Assembly (NCBI GenBank): GCA_016928165.1
Contig: JAFGLH010000199.1
Coordinates: 1-36,060, forward strand
Direction: 5' to 3'
DNA length: 36,060 bases
Source: Pirellulales bacterium
Lineage (GTDB): Bacteria; Planctomycetota; Planctomycetia; Pirellulales; Thermoguttaceae
The notes beneath the pieces are model-generated. The model had not been told where the DNA came from and ran no database searches. It saw nothing but the letters and a program-made list of their open reading frames with translations. The stretch's first letter is position 1. Every line of letters begins with the position of its first letter. Position numbers and translations under genes: made by a program. Positions 23,443 through 31,550 of the stretch are shown here, one piece after another.

Positions 23443-24210
23443 CTAGCGGAGGGCCGTCTGGCGGTATTCCGCGAAACGGACCGCCTTGAAGCCGACGATT
23501 TGCTTCCGCGCGCGATCGACCCGCTCAAAATCGTTCTCGTCGAGCGAACGGACCAGGCGGTGTTCGCTGCGGATGGTCGTCGCATTTTCATTCGATTTTC
23601 CGGTCCGAATCGTCAGCGCCACTTCCGCAGCGGTCGCGCCGCGCCGAGCCAGCGCCGCGTTGACCACCAGCCGGCCGAACGGAGGACGCGAGCCGGGCGA
23701 AAGCAAGGCGTTCAGCCGCGCGTACCAGTCGGAAAACTCGTGATACTGCTCCACGATCCGCCGGTCGCTCTCGGGCGAGAGCGTCAGGCGATAGACGACC
23801 AAGGGACTGGAAAGCGTCAACACGCCGGCAGCCGGGTCCTCGCTCTCGACGAACTTCGGCGCGGCGAGAAACTTCACCAACGGCTCGGGACTCTTCGCCG
23901 CCAACGCCTGCAAATGCCCGGTGAACGACGACAATTGACCGACGGTCAGCTCGGTGCGGGTACGGCCCTTCGGATTCAAGAGAATGAACCGGCCGGAGGC
24001 CGTCTCGAAGACGATCGTCTCGGCCGGATTTTGCAGAAAATCGTAGACAACGCCGCCGTGGAAAATCGTGGCGCCGAGGCACGCCGGAGTCTTCTCCTTG
24101 CCGAGAAAGACGGCGTTGTCGACGCGAAAATCGGCGGCGGGAGACCGTTGGTCGGCGTCGGCAGCCGCGCCCAAAACGGCGATCAAAATCAACGCGGACA
24201 ACTGGCACAT
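23443..24210 (-). CDS. Secreted conserved hypothetical protein
   Basis: 255 residues with a signal peptide (MCQLSALILIAVLGAAADAD). GGAA lies about nine bases upstream of ATG 24210. The body (FLGKEKTPACLGATIFHGGV, AETIVFETASGRFILLNPKG, then ELTVGQLSSFTGHL) is structured. The pattern is familiar from planctomycete genomes but I cannot name a domain. It lies upstream of the DUF6807 gene on the same strand, 74 bases apart, and may share its transcript and location outside the cytoplasm. Confidence 0.75.
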   Translation of the reverse strand: MCQLSALILIAVLGAAADADQRSPAADFRVDNAVFLGKEKTPACLGATIFHGGVVYDFLQNPAETIVFETASGRFILLNPKGRTRTELTVGQLSSFTGHLQALAAKSPEPLVKFLAAPKFVESEDPAAGVLTLSSPLVVYRLTLSPESDRRIVEQYHEFSDWYARLNALLSPGSRPPFGRLVVNAALARRGATAAEVALTIRTGKSNENATTIRSEHRLVRSLDENDFERVDRARKQIVGFKAVRFAEYRQTALR

Positions 24211-24370
24211 GGAAAAGGTTCCTATTTGCGGGCCGCGAAGGATACCCTAACACCTGTCCTTGTGTAAAGCCGGAAAAATCGAATCAGAAGGTCGGTTATC
24301 CCGCCTCGGACGCAAAGGGTCGGCCCTAATGACGTCGGGCACGGGGTAGCCGAGCCGCGAATTCCGCTCC

Positions 24371-24399
24371 TTGACATCCGTGCGAAATGACGATAGTTT
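24371..24399 (+). promoter_or_regulatory. Possible promoter of the tRNA-Ala gene
   Basis: TTGACA at 24371-24376, a perfect sigma70 -35 match, followed 15-17 bases later by a weak -10 (GATAGT or TAGTTT, about 24392-24399). The tRNA starts 34 bases beyond. Confidence 0.45.
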
Positions 24400-24432
24400 A
24401 TCGGTTTGCGTGTCGGTCGATGGGCCGACAGC

Positions 24433-24505
24433 GGGGGATTAGCTCAGTTGGGAGAGCGTCTGGATGGCATCCAGAAGGTCAGGGGTTCGAGCCCCCTATC
24501 CTCCA
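24433..24505 (+). tRNA. tRNA-Ala (anticodon GGC)
   Basis: 73 bases with acceptor stem GGGGGAT pairing ATCCTCC, D-arm GCTCAGTTGGGAGAGC, anticodon stem TCTGG/CCAGA with loop ATGGCAT (anticodon GGC, reads GCC), and TTCGAGC in the T loop; discriminator A, no encoded CCA. Confidence 0.95.
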
Positions 24506-24673
24506 CATGACGAGGCCAAGATGCGGACCCTTTCGTAAAGTCCCTATGCAACGGGGGGCTTTTTTGCTTTTCTTGCCGCGGCCGGCAACTTGATTTGTGG
24601 AGTTGGTTGTGTAAATTAGTTGAATCCCGAGCGAGCCGAATCTCCCGGCCGCCGCCCGAAGGAAACGCGCCAC

Positions 24674-26092
24674 ATGACCGATCCGGCCCCACGCGACTCG
24701 AAACACGTCCGCTATCTTCTACTCGTGGCATTGGTGGCGGCGATCGGCGGGCTGCTGTTCGGATTCGACACCGCCGTCATCAACGGGGCCAACGTGTTCT
24801 TGCGCGAGCACTTCAACATCGTCAGCGACGCGCTGTACGGTTGGGCATGTTCCTGCGCGCTGGTGGGCTGCATTATCGGGGCGGCATCGGCCGGATTTCT
24901 GGGCGATTTCCTCGGACGCCGCAACTCGCTGCTCGTCTGCGCGGTCCTCTTCACGGTCTCGGCCGTCGGCTCGGCCGTGGCGCGCGGGGTCGCCGAGTTC
25001 GCAATCTATCGCATCGTCGGGGGCGTCGGCGTCGGCGCCGCATCGATGCTCTCGCCGATCTACATCGCGGAGATTTCTCCCGCACGCCTGCGCGGCCGGT
25101 TGGTCAGCTTCAACCAACTGGCGATCGTGGTCGGAATCATGATGGCGTTCTTCGTCAATTACTTCATCCGGTCGTACGGGCACGAACGCCTCGTCGGCGA
25201 ACAGGCCTGGAACGTGGCGGTCGGGTGGCGGTGGATGTTCGGCAGCGAAACATTCGTCGCCGTCGCCTTCTTCGGGCTGCTGTTGTTCGTGCCGGCCAGT
25301 CCCCGCTTTCTGATGGCCCGCGGAAAAGAAAGGGAAGCGCGAGCCGTGTTGAGCAAGGTTGGCGCCCCCGCCGACGTCGACGCGCAAATCGTCGAGATTT
25401 CGGCCGCGCTGCGCGAGGAGCAAGGGACCTTCCGCGACCTGTTGAGGCCGGGGATGAAGAAGGCCCTGCTGATTGGGGTCGTCCTGGCGGTCTTTCAGCA
25501 GTGGACGGGCATAAATGCGATCTTGTACTATTCGACCAACATCTTCGAGCAAGTCGGCTTCAGCGGGAACGCCGCGTTCGCGTCGAGCGTGGCCATCGGC
25601 CTGACAAACGTGGCGTTTACGTTCGTCGGGATCGCGCTGGTGGACCGCCTGGGCCGGAAACCGCTGCTGATCGCGGGCGCCGCCGTCAAAGCGGCGGCGC
25701 TGACGGCGGTGGCGGTGGGGTTCGCCACGAGCGCGCAAGGCTGGTGGGTCTTGCTCGCCGTGCTGGTGTACGTCGGGGCGTTTTCCGCCTCTCTCGGCCC
25801 GGTGGTCTGGGTGGTTATGTCCGAGATTTTCCCCACCAAAATCCGCGGCCGCGCCATGAGCATAGCAACCCTGGCCCTATGGATCGCCTGCTACCTTCTC
25901 AGCCAAACTTTCCCGATGCTGGCGAAGGCGATTACCCCGGGTGGGATTTTCGGGTGCTACGCGGTGATGTGCGTCTTATGCGTGGCCTTCGTGGCGAAAA
26001 CGCTGCCCGAAACCAAGGGCAAGAGCCTGGAGGAAATCGAAAGAGAATTCTTCGGTCCCAAGGATCAACCTCCCTTGATCCCTCATTCTTAG
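24674..26092 (+). CDS. Sugar-porter-family MFS transporter
   Basis: 472 residues from ATG 24674. Twelve hydrophobic segments are visible. Sugar-porter signatures are GGLLFGFDTAVINGA (helix 1), GDFLGRRNSLLVCAVLF (loop 2-3 R-x-G-R-R pattern), the central RWMFG with PASPRFLMARGKEREA (PESPRFL-like), QQWTGINAILYYSTNIFEQV (helix 7) and the C-terminal PETKGKSLEEIEREF. The family moves hexoses or polyols, usually with protons; the exact substrate cannot be deduced. A tRNA-Ala precedes it. Confidence 0.93.
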   Translation: MTDPAPRDSKHVRYLLLVALVAAIGGLLFGFDTAVINGANVFLREHFNIVSDALYGWACSCALVGCIIGAASAGFLGDFLGRRNSLLVCAVLFTVSAVGSAVARGVAEFAIYRIVGGVGVGAASMLSPIYIAEISPARLRGRLVSFNQLAIVVGIMMAFFVNYFIRSYGHERLVGEQAWNVAVGWRWMFGSETFVAVAFFGLLLFVPASPRFLMARGKEREARAVLSKVGAPADVDAQIVEISAALREEQGTFRDLLRPGMKKALLIGVVLAVFQQWTGINAILYYSTNIFEQVGFSGNAAFASSVAIGLTNVAFTFVGIALVDRLGRKPLLIAGAAVKAAALTAVAVGFATSAQGWWVLLAVLVYVGAFSASLGPVVWVVMSEIFPTKIRGRAMSIATLALWIACYLLSQTFPMLAKAITPGGIFGCYAVMCVLCVAFVAKTLPETKGKSLEEIEREFFGPKDQPPLIPHS

Positions 26093-26154
26093 CGGTTGTC
26101 CAAGAATTACTTTTGAGTTTTTTTTGCGGCCGCCCTTACCCCCTGCCTGGGCTG

Positions 26155-26244
26155 ATGAAAACGGGGACAGGCGCCGCAATCAGTAGTGGTTTTCGTTGCG
26201 CAACAATACAAGGGATTGCGGAGCCAGTTCCCGTTTTCATCACG
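26155..26244. repeat. REP-like inverted repeat, GATGAAAACGGG type
   Basis: Two 28-base arms are complementary apart from a few positions: GATGAAAACGGGGACAGGCG on the left and GCCAGTTCCCGTTTTCATC on the right, with GCCGCAATC/GATTGCGG next to the loop. It lies in the 213-base gap between two converging genes. Confidence 0.85.
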
Positions 26245-26256
26245 CCACCCCCTGCC

Positions 26257-26282
26257 CCTCTCGCGCAAGCGGGCGAGGGGAG
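26257..26282. repeat. CCCCTCTCGCGC palindrome
   Basis: Arms CCCCTCTCGC and GCGAGGGGAG-like, the same family as the palindromes inside purL (1-86 and 1076-1104). Located between the MFS and Wzz-like genes. Confidence 0.75.
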
Positions 26283-26305
26283 TAATACTTGGACAACTGC
26301 CAAAC

Positions 26306-27469
26306 TTACGAGATGCCCAGCACGCCCCAAACGGCGACCGCCGGACAGGCCGCCATCAGCAGCAGCCCGAGCGAGATCATCGTGCGACGAACGCGCCATT
26401 GCCGGTTGATCTTGGTTTTGCTTTCGGCCGGCTCGATGGCGGGAATTGTACCCACGACCGTTTTCTTCGTCGCGGCTCGGACCTCATTGATGCCCGTGAT
26501 GGGCGGCTCGACGCTCGCGCCGTATGAAAGCGAGCCGGCGCCGAAGGCCATCGTCAATCCGGCCGCCAGCGCGGTCCACAGCAAACGTCGCCAGGCGGGA
26601 TCGAACGGGGGCGGATTCTCGACCAGGCCGGCCGGCTCGATCGCGTACTCGGGCGGCGACCGCAACCGTCGTTCGGCCTCTTGCTCGGCCTGCTCCGCCC
26701 GGCGGAGCGCATCGCCCGACGCCGCCACGGCGGCGGCAAGCTCGTCGAGTTTCCGCCGATTTTCGCGGGACATTTTTTCGGCGGCCGGGGTCGTCGAGGC
26801 GTCCTTTTCGGCCGCCTCCTCGGAAGAGGAAATTTCACGGGGAATCGCCGCCATCCGACGCTCCAATTCGTCGATCCGGTCGGAGACCTCCACCACGTCC
26901 GGGTGCAAGTCGGTGCGAATGGAAAGCAGTTGCTCGCGCCGCTCGATCAGTTTCGCCGCCTCCCGCTCGAGTTCCAGCCATTGCGGGTTGGACATCGTCT
27001 TTTGCCGCGGCGCGTCGGCTGACGCGGCTTTTGCGTCAGCTTGAATTTTTTGCTTGAACTCATCAAGGCCAGCCGCGGACTGGTCGCGTCTCCGCCGGGC
27101 CTGCTCGACGCGGCGATGCGCCTCGGCCAGCGGTTGTTCCATGTTGGCTTGCCAGTCCTGGCGCTGATTGGCGACGTATTCCTCGACCAGCGCATTGGCC
27201 GCATCGCGGGCACGCCCGGGATCGGAGGCGGTTTGGGAGAAAGATTGCCCGACGCGACCACCGGTCGCGGCTTTATCGGATTGCTCCGTTACGTGGACGG
27301 TCGCGGTAAAGGTCGGCTTGGCACGGACGGGCAACCACCGCTCGTAGCCCCAACGGTAAACGACCAGTGCGGTAAGCAATGCCAGCGTTACACAGAGAAA
27401 CAACGGCACCCGGCCGCAAGTCCTGGGACGAACGGTCTGTTGCGAGTGCGTCCACGTTTTACTAGGCAT
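26306..27469 (-). CDS. Wzz/GumC-like coiled-coil membrane protein
   Basis: 387 residues. A transmembrane segment lies at about 22-40 (PLFLCVTLALLTALVVYRWG), a long coiled coil at about 95-285 (EAHRRVEQARRRRDQSAAGL, ELEREAAKLIERREQLLSIR, DRIDELERRMAA), a second membrane segment at about 302-322 and a third at about 363-385 (MISLGLLLMAACPAVAVWG). The layout is that of polysaccharide chain-length regulators or transport co-polymerases, without a kinase domain. Residues 64-73 (DKAATGGRVG) are encoded by a copy of the GCCGCGACCGGTGGTCGC repeat, an apparent in-frame insertion. Confidence 0.7.
   Translation of the reverse strand: MPSKTWTHSQQTVRPRTCGRVPLFLCVTLALLTALVVYRWGYERWLPVRAKPTFTATVHVTEQSDKAATGGRVGQSFSQTASDPGRARDAANALVEEYVANQRQDWQANMEQPLAEAHRRVEQARRRRDQSAAGLDEFKQKIQADAKAASADAPRQKTMSNPQWLELEREAAKLIERREQLLSIRTDLHPDVVEVSDRIDELERRMAAIPREISSSEEAAEKDASTTPAAEKMSRENRRKLDELAAAVAASGDALRRAEQAEQEAERRLRSPPEYAIEPAGLVENPPPFDPAWRRLLWTALAAGLTMAFGAGSLSYGASVEPPITGINEVRAATKKTVVGTIPAIEPAESKTKINRQWRVRRTMISLGLLLMAACPAVAVWGVLGIS
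27251..27275. repeat. GCCGCGACCGGTGGTCGCG repeat inside a coding region
   Basis: Sequence ACGCGACCACCGGTCGCGGC then TTTAT; same motif as in the hairpin at 9441-9527 and the copy at about 3060-3084. Read in frame by the minus-strand Wzz-like gene. Confidence 0.75.
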
Positions 27470-27565
27470 TGCACAGTCCCTTGGTTTGCTATATATCGTA
27501 GATTGCCTATGTTTTGCATCGTCCCAACATACTCCATAGCTTGAGTCATGTTTTAGTCCGTAGTT

Positions 27566-27639
27566 CGTAGGTCAGGTACCCCGTACCTGACATCTGCAAC
27601 ATTGTTATCTTTTGTCAGGTACGGGGCACCTGACCTACG
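27566..27639. repeat. GTAGGTCAGGTAC hairpin repeat, copy 1
   Basis: Arms CGTAGGTCAGGTACCCCGTA and TACGGGGCACCTGACCTACG, each also self-complementary (GTCAGGTAC...GTACCTGAC), around a short loop. Sister copies lie at 29585-29657 and 32670-32781. It lies between the Wzz-like gene and ahcY. Confidence 0.9.
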
Positions 27640-27726
27640 GGGCTACGGGGCTTGCAAACGACCGCCATGCAGCCATAGAATAATGGTTTATCAAACATCA
27701 ATTCCATAACAAAACGGAGCACCACC

Positions 27727-29043
27727 GTGTGGCAAGTCGAGACGAAATTGCCCTATAAAATTGCCGATCCCTCACTGGCCGAATGGGGCCGGAAAGAAAT
27801 ACTTTTGGCCGAGAAGGAAATGCCGGGCCTGATGGCCTTGCGGCGAAAATACGGCCCGAAAAAGCCGTTGTCCGGGGCACATATTTCCGGCTGCCTGCAC
27901 ATGACGATCCAGACCGCGGTGTTAATTGAGACCCTCCGCGAGCTGGGGGCGGAGGTCCAATGGAGCAGTTGCAATAAGTTTTCGACCCAGGACCACGCCG
28001 CCGCCGCCATCGCCGCCACCGGCGTGCCCGTCTATGCCTGGAAGGGGGAGACGGACGCCGACTACGACTGGTGCATCGAGCAAACGCTAATCTTCCCCAA
28101 CGGTCATCAATTGGAACTAATCGTCGACGACGGCGGCGACCTGACGGCCATGGTCCACACGGATAAATACCGGCACCTGCTGGCCGGCATGCGCGGCCTT
28201 TCGGAAGAGACCACCACAGGCGTCCACCGCCTCTACCAGATGCACGAACGCGGCGAACTTGGCGTTCCGGCGATGAACGTCAACGACTCGGTCACGAAGA
28301 GCAAGTTCGACAACCTCTACGGCTGCCGCGAGTCGCTGGCCGACGGCATCAAGCGGGCCACCGACATCATGGTCGCCGGCAAGATCGTGGTCATTTGCGG
28401 CTACGGCGACGTGGGCAAGGGCTGCGCGCAGTCGATGCGATCCTACGGCGCCCGGGTGCTGATTACCGAGGTCGATCCGATCTGCGCGTTGCAGGCGGCG
28501 ATGGAGGGTTTCGAGGTCACGACGATGGAAGACGCCGCCCCGCGCGGGAACATCTTCGTCACCGCCACCGGCTGTTGCGACGTGATCACCGCCGAACACA
28601 TGCAGCGGATGCGCGACGACGCGATCGTCTGCAACATCGGGCACTTTGACCACGAGATCAACGTGGCCGACTTGCAAGCCATTCCCGGCGTGAAGCGGGA
28701 AAACATCAAGCAGTTGGTCGATCGCTACACGTTGCCCAGCGGGCGTTCGATCATTCTGCTGGCCGAGGGTCGGCTGGTGAATCTCGGCTGCGCGACCGGT
28801 CATCCGTCGTTCGTGATGTCTAATTCGTTTTCCAACCAGGTGATTGCCCAGATTGCGCTATGGTCGGAACCGGACGCTTATCCGATCGGCGTCCACGTCC
28901 TACCGAAGCACTTGGACGAGGAGATTGCCCGGCTGCATCTCGGACAGCTAGGCGTGAAGTTGACAAAATTGACCCAGAAGCAGGCGGACTACATCGGCGT
29001 GCCGGTCGCCGGACCGTTCAAGCCGGATCATTACAGGTATTAG
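27727..29043 (+). CDS. ahcY: S-adenosylhomocysteine hydrolase
   Basis: 438 residues from GTG 27727 with GGAG seven to ten bases upstream. It splits S-adenosylhomocysteine to adenosine and homocysteine with bound NAD, recycling methyl-donor by-product. Substrate-site features are [44 protein letters not shown] (with the catalytic K and D) and the NAD motif [12 protein letters not shown]. The C-terminus PFKPDHYRY holds the Lys-Tyr that reaches into the neighbouring subunit. No SAH riboswitch pattern is visible upstream; the leader instead contains the hairpin repeat. Confidence 0.97.
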   Translation: MWQVETKLPYKIADPSLAEWGRKEILLAEKEMPGLMALRRKYGPKKPLSGAHISGCLHMTIQTAVLIETLRELGAEVQWSSCNKFSTQDHAAAAIAATGVPVYAWKGETDADYDWCIEQTLIFPNGHQLELIVDDGGDLTAMVHTDKYRHLLAGMRGLSEETTTGVHRLYQMHERGELGVPAMNVNDSVTKSKFDNLYGCRESLADGIKRATDIMVAGKIVVICGYGDVGKGCAQSMRSYGARVLITEVDPICALQAAMEGFEVTTMEDAAPRGNIFVTATGCCDVITAEHMQRMRDDAIVCNIGHFDHEINVADLQAIPGVKRENIKQLVDRYTLPSGRSIILLAEGRLVNLGCATGHPSFVMSNSFSNQVIAQIALWSEPDAYPIGVHVLPKHLDEEIARLHLGQLGVKLTKLTQKQADYIGVPVAGPFKPDHYRY

Positions 29044-29134
29044 GATTCAGGGTTCGGGGGTCAGGGGTTCGGGGATTTTGGGATTTGGGGATTTGGAAAC
29101 GCCCCGCGACTGTGGTCGCGGGGATTGTGCTCCT

Positions 29135-29539
29135 ATGAAAAGATCGCCGGAGAAGATGATTGCCCGCCTCAGGAACCGCAAGAGTCGAATCATCGCCAGC
29201 ATGATACTTAGCATGTTGTTGCTCATGCTGTTGAGTTGGCAATGGTATGTCGTGGAGTGTATATGGAAAGATTCGCTTTTCATGGAGCACGAAGACTTGC
29301 TATTTCACGTTGCCATACAACAAATGTTATTTATTCCTGCAAGCACGCTGATTGCGCAATCCATGTTGGTGGCTGCATTATTAGGTCTTGCAGTTGGTTC
29401 CTTGTTTGTAAATTTGTTTGCATATTCCAAAGATGATCTGCTTGTGAATTTGTGGGATCGCCTGCAAGCACTTGAAAAATCAAAGCAAAACGAGAAAGAC
29501 AACTGCGAAGCCGCCAGCGGCAATCTTACTGAACCCTGA
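29135..29539 (+). CDS. Small membrane protein, unknown
   Basis: 134 residues from ATG 29135. Two hydrophobic segments, about 19-40 (RIIASMILSMLLLMLLSWQW) and about 66-95 (FIPASTLIAQSMLVAALLGL and onward to LFVNLF), with a short loop between. The C-terminus is charged. AT content is higher than its neighbours. No family recognised. The gap before it carries a G-rich simple tract, and a CCCTGAACC tract begins at its stop codon. Confidence 0.6.
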   Translation: MKRSPEKMIARLRNRKSRIIASMILSMLLLMLLSWQWYVVECIWKDSLFMEHEDLLFHVAIQQMLFIPASTLIAQSMLVAALLGLAVGSLFVNLFAYSKDDLLVNLWDRLQALEKSKQNEKDNCEAASGNLTEP

Positions 29540-29584
29540 ACCCCGACCCCTGAACCCTTTTTCCTAACCTCTAACCCCTAGACC

Positions 29585-29657
29585 CGTAGGTCAGGTACTC
29601 CGTACCTGACACCCAAAGAGGAAAATCATTTTGTCAGGTACGGGGTACCTGACCTAC
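29585..29657. repeat. GTAGGTCAGGTAC hairpin repeat, copy 2
   Basis: Arms CGTAGGTCAGGTACTCCGTA and ACGGGGTACCTGACCTAC around a 20-base loop; matches 27566-27639 in both arms while the loop differs. It precedes the DUF1015 gene. Confidence 0.9.
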
Positions 29658-29659
29658 AA

Positions 29660-29707
29660 CTGAACCCTGAAACCCTGAACCCTTCCCCCTAACCCCTGAC
29701 CCTTACA
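29660..29707. repeat. CCCTGAA/CCCTAAC simple tract abutting a start codon
   Basis: ACTGAACCCTGAAACCCTGA, then CCCCTAACCCCTGACCC, runs to the ATG of the DUF1015 gene and leaves no room for a Shine-Dalgarno sequence. Similar tracts occur at 1030-1052, 19393-19432 and 29523-29580. Confidence 0.7.
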
Positions 29708-31012
29708 ATGCCCGAGATTCAAGCCTTCCGCGGAGTGCGTTACAACCTGGGACGAGTCGGTTCGCTGAGCGACGTGGTGACGCCTCCATACGACGTGATC
29801 GACGATAAACTCCAAGACCACTTCTACAAGCTCCATCCGAACAATTTTATTCGCGTCGATCTGAACCGGATCGAGCCGGGCGACGACGACGAAAAGAACA
29901 ACCGCTACACCCGCGCGGCGAAGTTTTACAAGCAGTGGCTCGACGAAGGCGTGATGACGGTTGAGGCCGATCCGGCCGTTTACGTCTACCACCAAGAGTT
30001 CACCGTCAACGGGCAGACGCACGTCCGCCGCGGCTTCCTCGCCCGGCAAAGGCTCAGCCGATTCGGCGAGGGAAAGGTCTTTCCGCACGAAGAGACCCAC
30101 CCGGCCGCCAAGGCCGACCGCCTGATGCTGACCGTGACGACGAAGACGCAACTCAGCCCGCAATTCGGTCTCTATCCCGATCCGGAATGCGAGGCCCAAA
30201 ACCTGCTCGAAGAGGCGATTGCCGGCAAGACGCCGCTGGTGGCCACGGACCACCTGGGCGTGGTTCATCGCCTCTGGCCTGTGACCGACGTCGAGGTCCA
30301 TGCGAAGCTCTCGGCCGTCATGGGCCCGAAGCCGATGTTCATCGCCGACGGACACCACCGCTACGAGACCGCCTGCAACTACCGCGACCAGGTCTACGAC
30401 AGCGGGTTCCTCTCGAAAGACCATCCGGCCAACTACACGCTGATGATGTGCGTGGCGATGGACGACCCGGGCATGATCGTCATGCCCACACATCGGTTGT
30501 TCACCGGCGTACCGGAAATGACCTTCGAGGAGTTGACCGAAAAACTCGGCGCGTGCTTCAAGTGTCGCCCAGCGGGCGAAGGCCCCGAGGTGGCCACGGC
30601 CGTTTGGGAGGAGATAGAAACGGCCGACGAACAGGGACAAATCGGCCTCTATACTCGCAAGGACGGCCGATGGATGATCGCCAAACTAACCGACGCCGGC
30701 CGGGCGAAAATGGCCGAAGCGGCCAAGGAACACGGCGACGAGTGGCGTGGCCTGGGCGTCAGCCTGTTGCACCGGCTGATCATCGAGGAACTGCTCGGCT
30801 GCAAGGAACTGCCCAAGCCGAACTACGTCCACTTGATCGAGGAAGTCGTCGACGGGCTGAAGACCGGCGAGTATCCGCTGGCGGCGGTCGTCATGCCGGC
30901 CACGGTCGCCAACGTCCGTTCGATCAGTCTCAGCGGCGAGCGGATGCCGGCCAAAAGCACCTATTTCTATCCGAAGCTGCTCAGCGGATTGGTCGTCAAT
31001 CCTGTTGAGTAG
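29708..31012 (+). CDS. DUF1015-family protein
   Basis: 434 residues. Signatures are IQAFRGVRYN, SDVVTPPYDVID at the N-terminus, and FIADGHHRYETACNYRD near residue 220, followed by DDPGMIVMPTHRLF. DUF1015 proteins resemble uncharacterised enzymes; a kinase activity on serine has been shown for some archaeal relatives (SerK-like), but this branch is untested. It is found near ParB-related genes in some bacteria; the context here is the same. Confidence 0.92.
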   Translation: MPEIQAFRGVRYNLGRVGSLSDVVTPPYDVIDDKLQDHFYKLHPNNFIRVDLNRIEPGDDDEKNNRYTRAAKFYKQWLDEGVMTVEADPAVYVYHQEFTVNGQTHVRRGFLARQRLSRFGEGKVFPHEETHPAAKADRLMLTVTTKTQLSPQFGLYPDPECEAQNLLEEAIAGKTPLVATDHLGVVHRLWPVTDVEVHAKLSAVMGPKPMFIADGHHRYETACNYRDQVYDSGFLSKDHPANYTLMMCVAMDDPGMIVMPTHRLFTGVPEMTFEELTEKLGACFKCRPAGEGPEVATAVWEEIETADEQGQIGLYTRKDGRWMIAKLTDAGRAKMAEAAKEHGDEWRGLGVSLLHRLIIEELLGCKELPKPNYVHLIEEVVDGLKTGEYPLAAVVMPATVANVRSISLSGERMPAKSTYFYPKLLSGLVVNPVE

Positions 31013-31082
31013 TGGATAGTGGATAGAGAGTAGTGGATACTAGGTAGTGGATAGTGGGTAGTCGATAGAAAAAAACGCGGTT

Positions 31083-31107
31083 GGGGTGGCAGTTGAACTG
31101 CCACCCC
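31083..31107. repeat. GGGGTGGCAGTT hairpin repeat, copy 3
   Basis: Identical to 6206-6230 and 21486-21510. Confidence 0.9.
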
Positions 31108-31222
31108 ATCGTTTTGTTTATTGCCGCCTCAACGTTCTTTTTCCCTACCATTCCGAGTTCCGTTTGCGGTTTCTCGCGTGTCGTGTTGTTGTTGCCCTTG
31201 AAACCGATTTCGTAAACTGCGT

Positions 31223-31236
31223 GTTTCACATGAAAC
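31223..31236. promoter_or_regulatory. parS-like ParB binding site 1
   Basis: GTTTCACATGAAAC, a near-perfect match to the core of the chromosomal parS palindrome TGTTTCACGTGAAACA (one difference in the core), 315 bases upstream of parB. Confidence 0.75.
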
Positions 31237-31258
31237 GGGCGATGTGCGGCGTCTGGCG

Positions 31259-31272
31259 GTTTCATGTGAAAC
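31259..31272. promoter_or_regulatory. parS-like ParB binding site 2
   Basis: GTTTCATGTGAAAC, the reverse complement of site 1, centred 36 bases from it. A half site (ATGAAAC) follows at 31275-31281. Confidence 0.75.
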
Positions 31273-31550
31273 GTATGAAACATAGCAAATGAACTGGTCG
31301 CTGAAGCGGCCAGCCCTCCATATTCATCCTTCGTCCCTCATTCTTCATCCCGCGTCCCTAAAAAACTGCCATTCCCCCGGCGGGCGAATCCTTGCTAGAA
31401 TCAGCTTCTGATCGAGCAATGTTCGATTGCGATTATTTCTTTGCGGAACGGCCGCCGGAAATGATCGAATATAGAGAATAAGGGATAGACCGCGCCGCTG
31501 CGTCAGGGATCGGTGGGGCGGCCTGTGGTATTGCAAGGAGGTATTCGATC

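Larger units (their letters stand above)
31013..31550. other. Non-coding region upstream of parB with parS-like sites
   Basis: Contents in order: a TAGTGGATA simple repeat (about 31012-31068), the GGGGTGGCAGTT hairpin (31083-31107), two parS-like sites (31223-31272) and a stretch with no clear features. No parA remnant and no DnaA-box cluster (TTATCCACA) is visible. Confidence 0.6.

Noticed and set aside
24387-24593. ORFs across the tRNA-Ala gene on both strands.
   Set aside because: They only translate the tRNA sequence and its flanks.
27640-27726. SAH or SAM riboswitch upstream of ahcY.
   Set aside because: The short leader shows no recognisable conserved core; only a hairpin repeat lies farther upstream.
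31086-31292. 68-codon ORF across the parS-like sites.
   Set aside because: It is formed from a hairpin repeat and the palindromic sites, and has no Shine-Dalgarno sequence.
31290-31550. Replication origin next to parB.
   Set aside because: No cluster of DnaA boxes or AT-rich unwinding element could be seen; parS-like sites alone do not define an origin.
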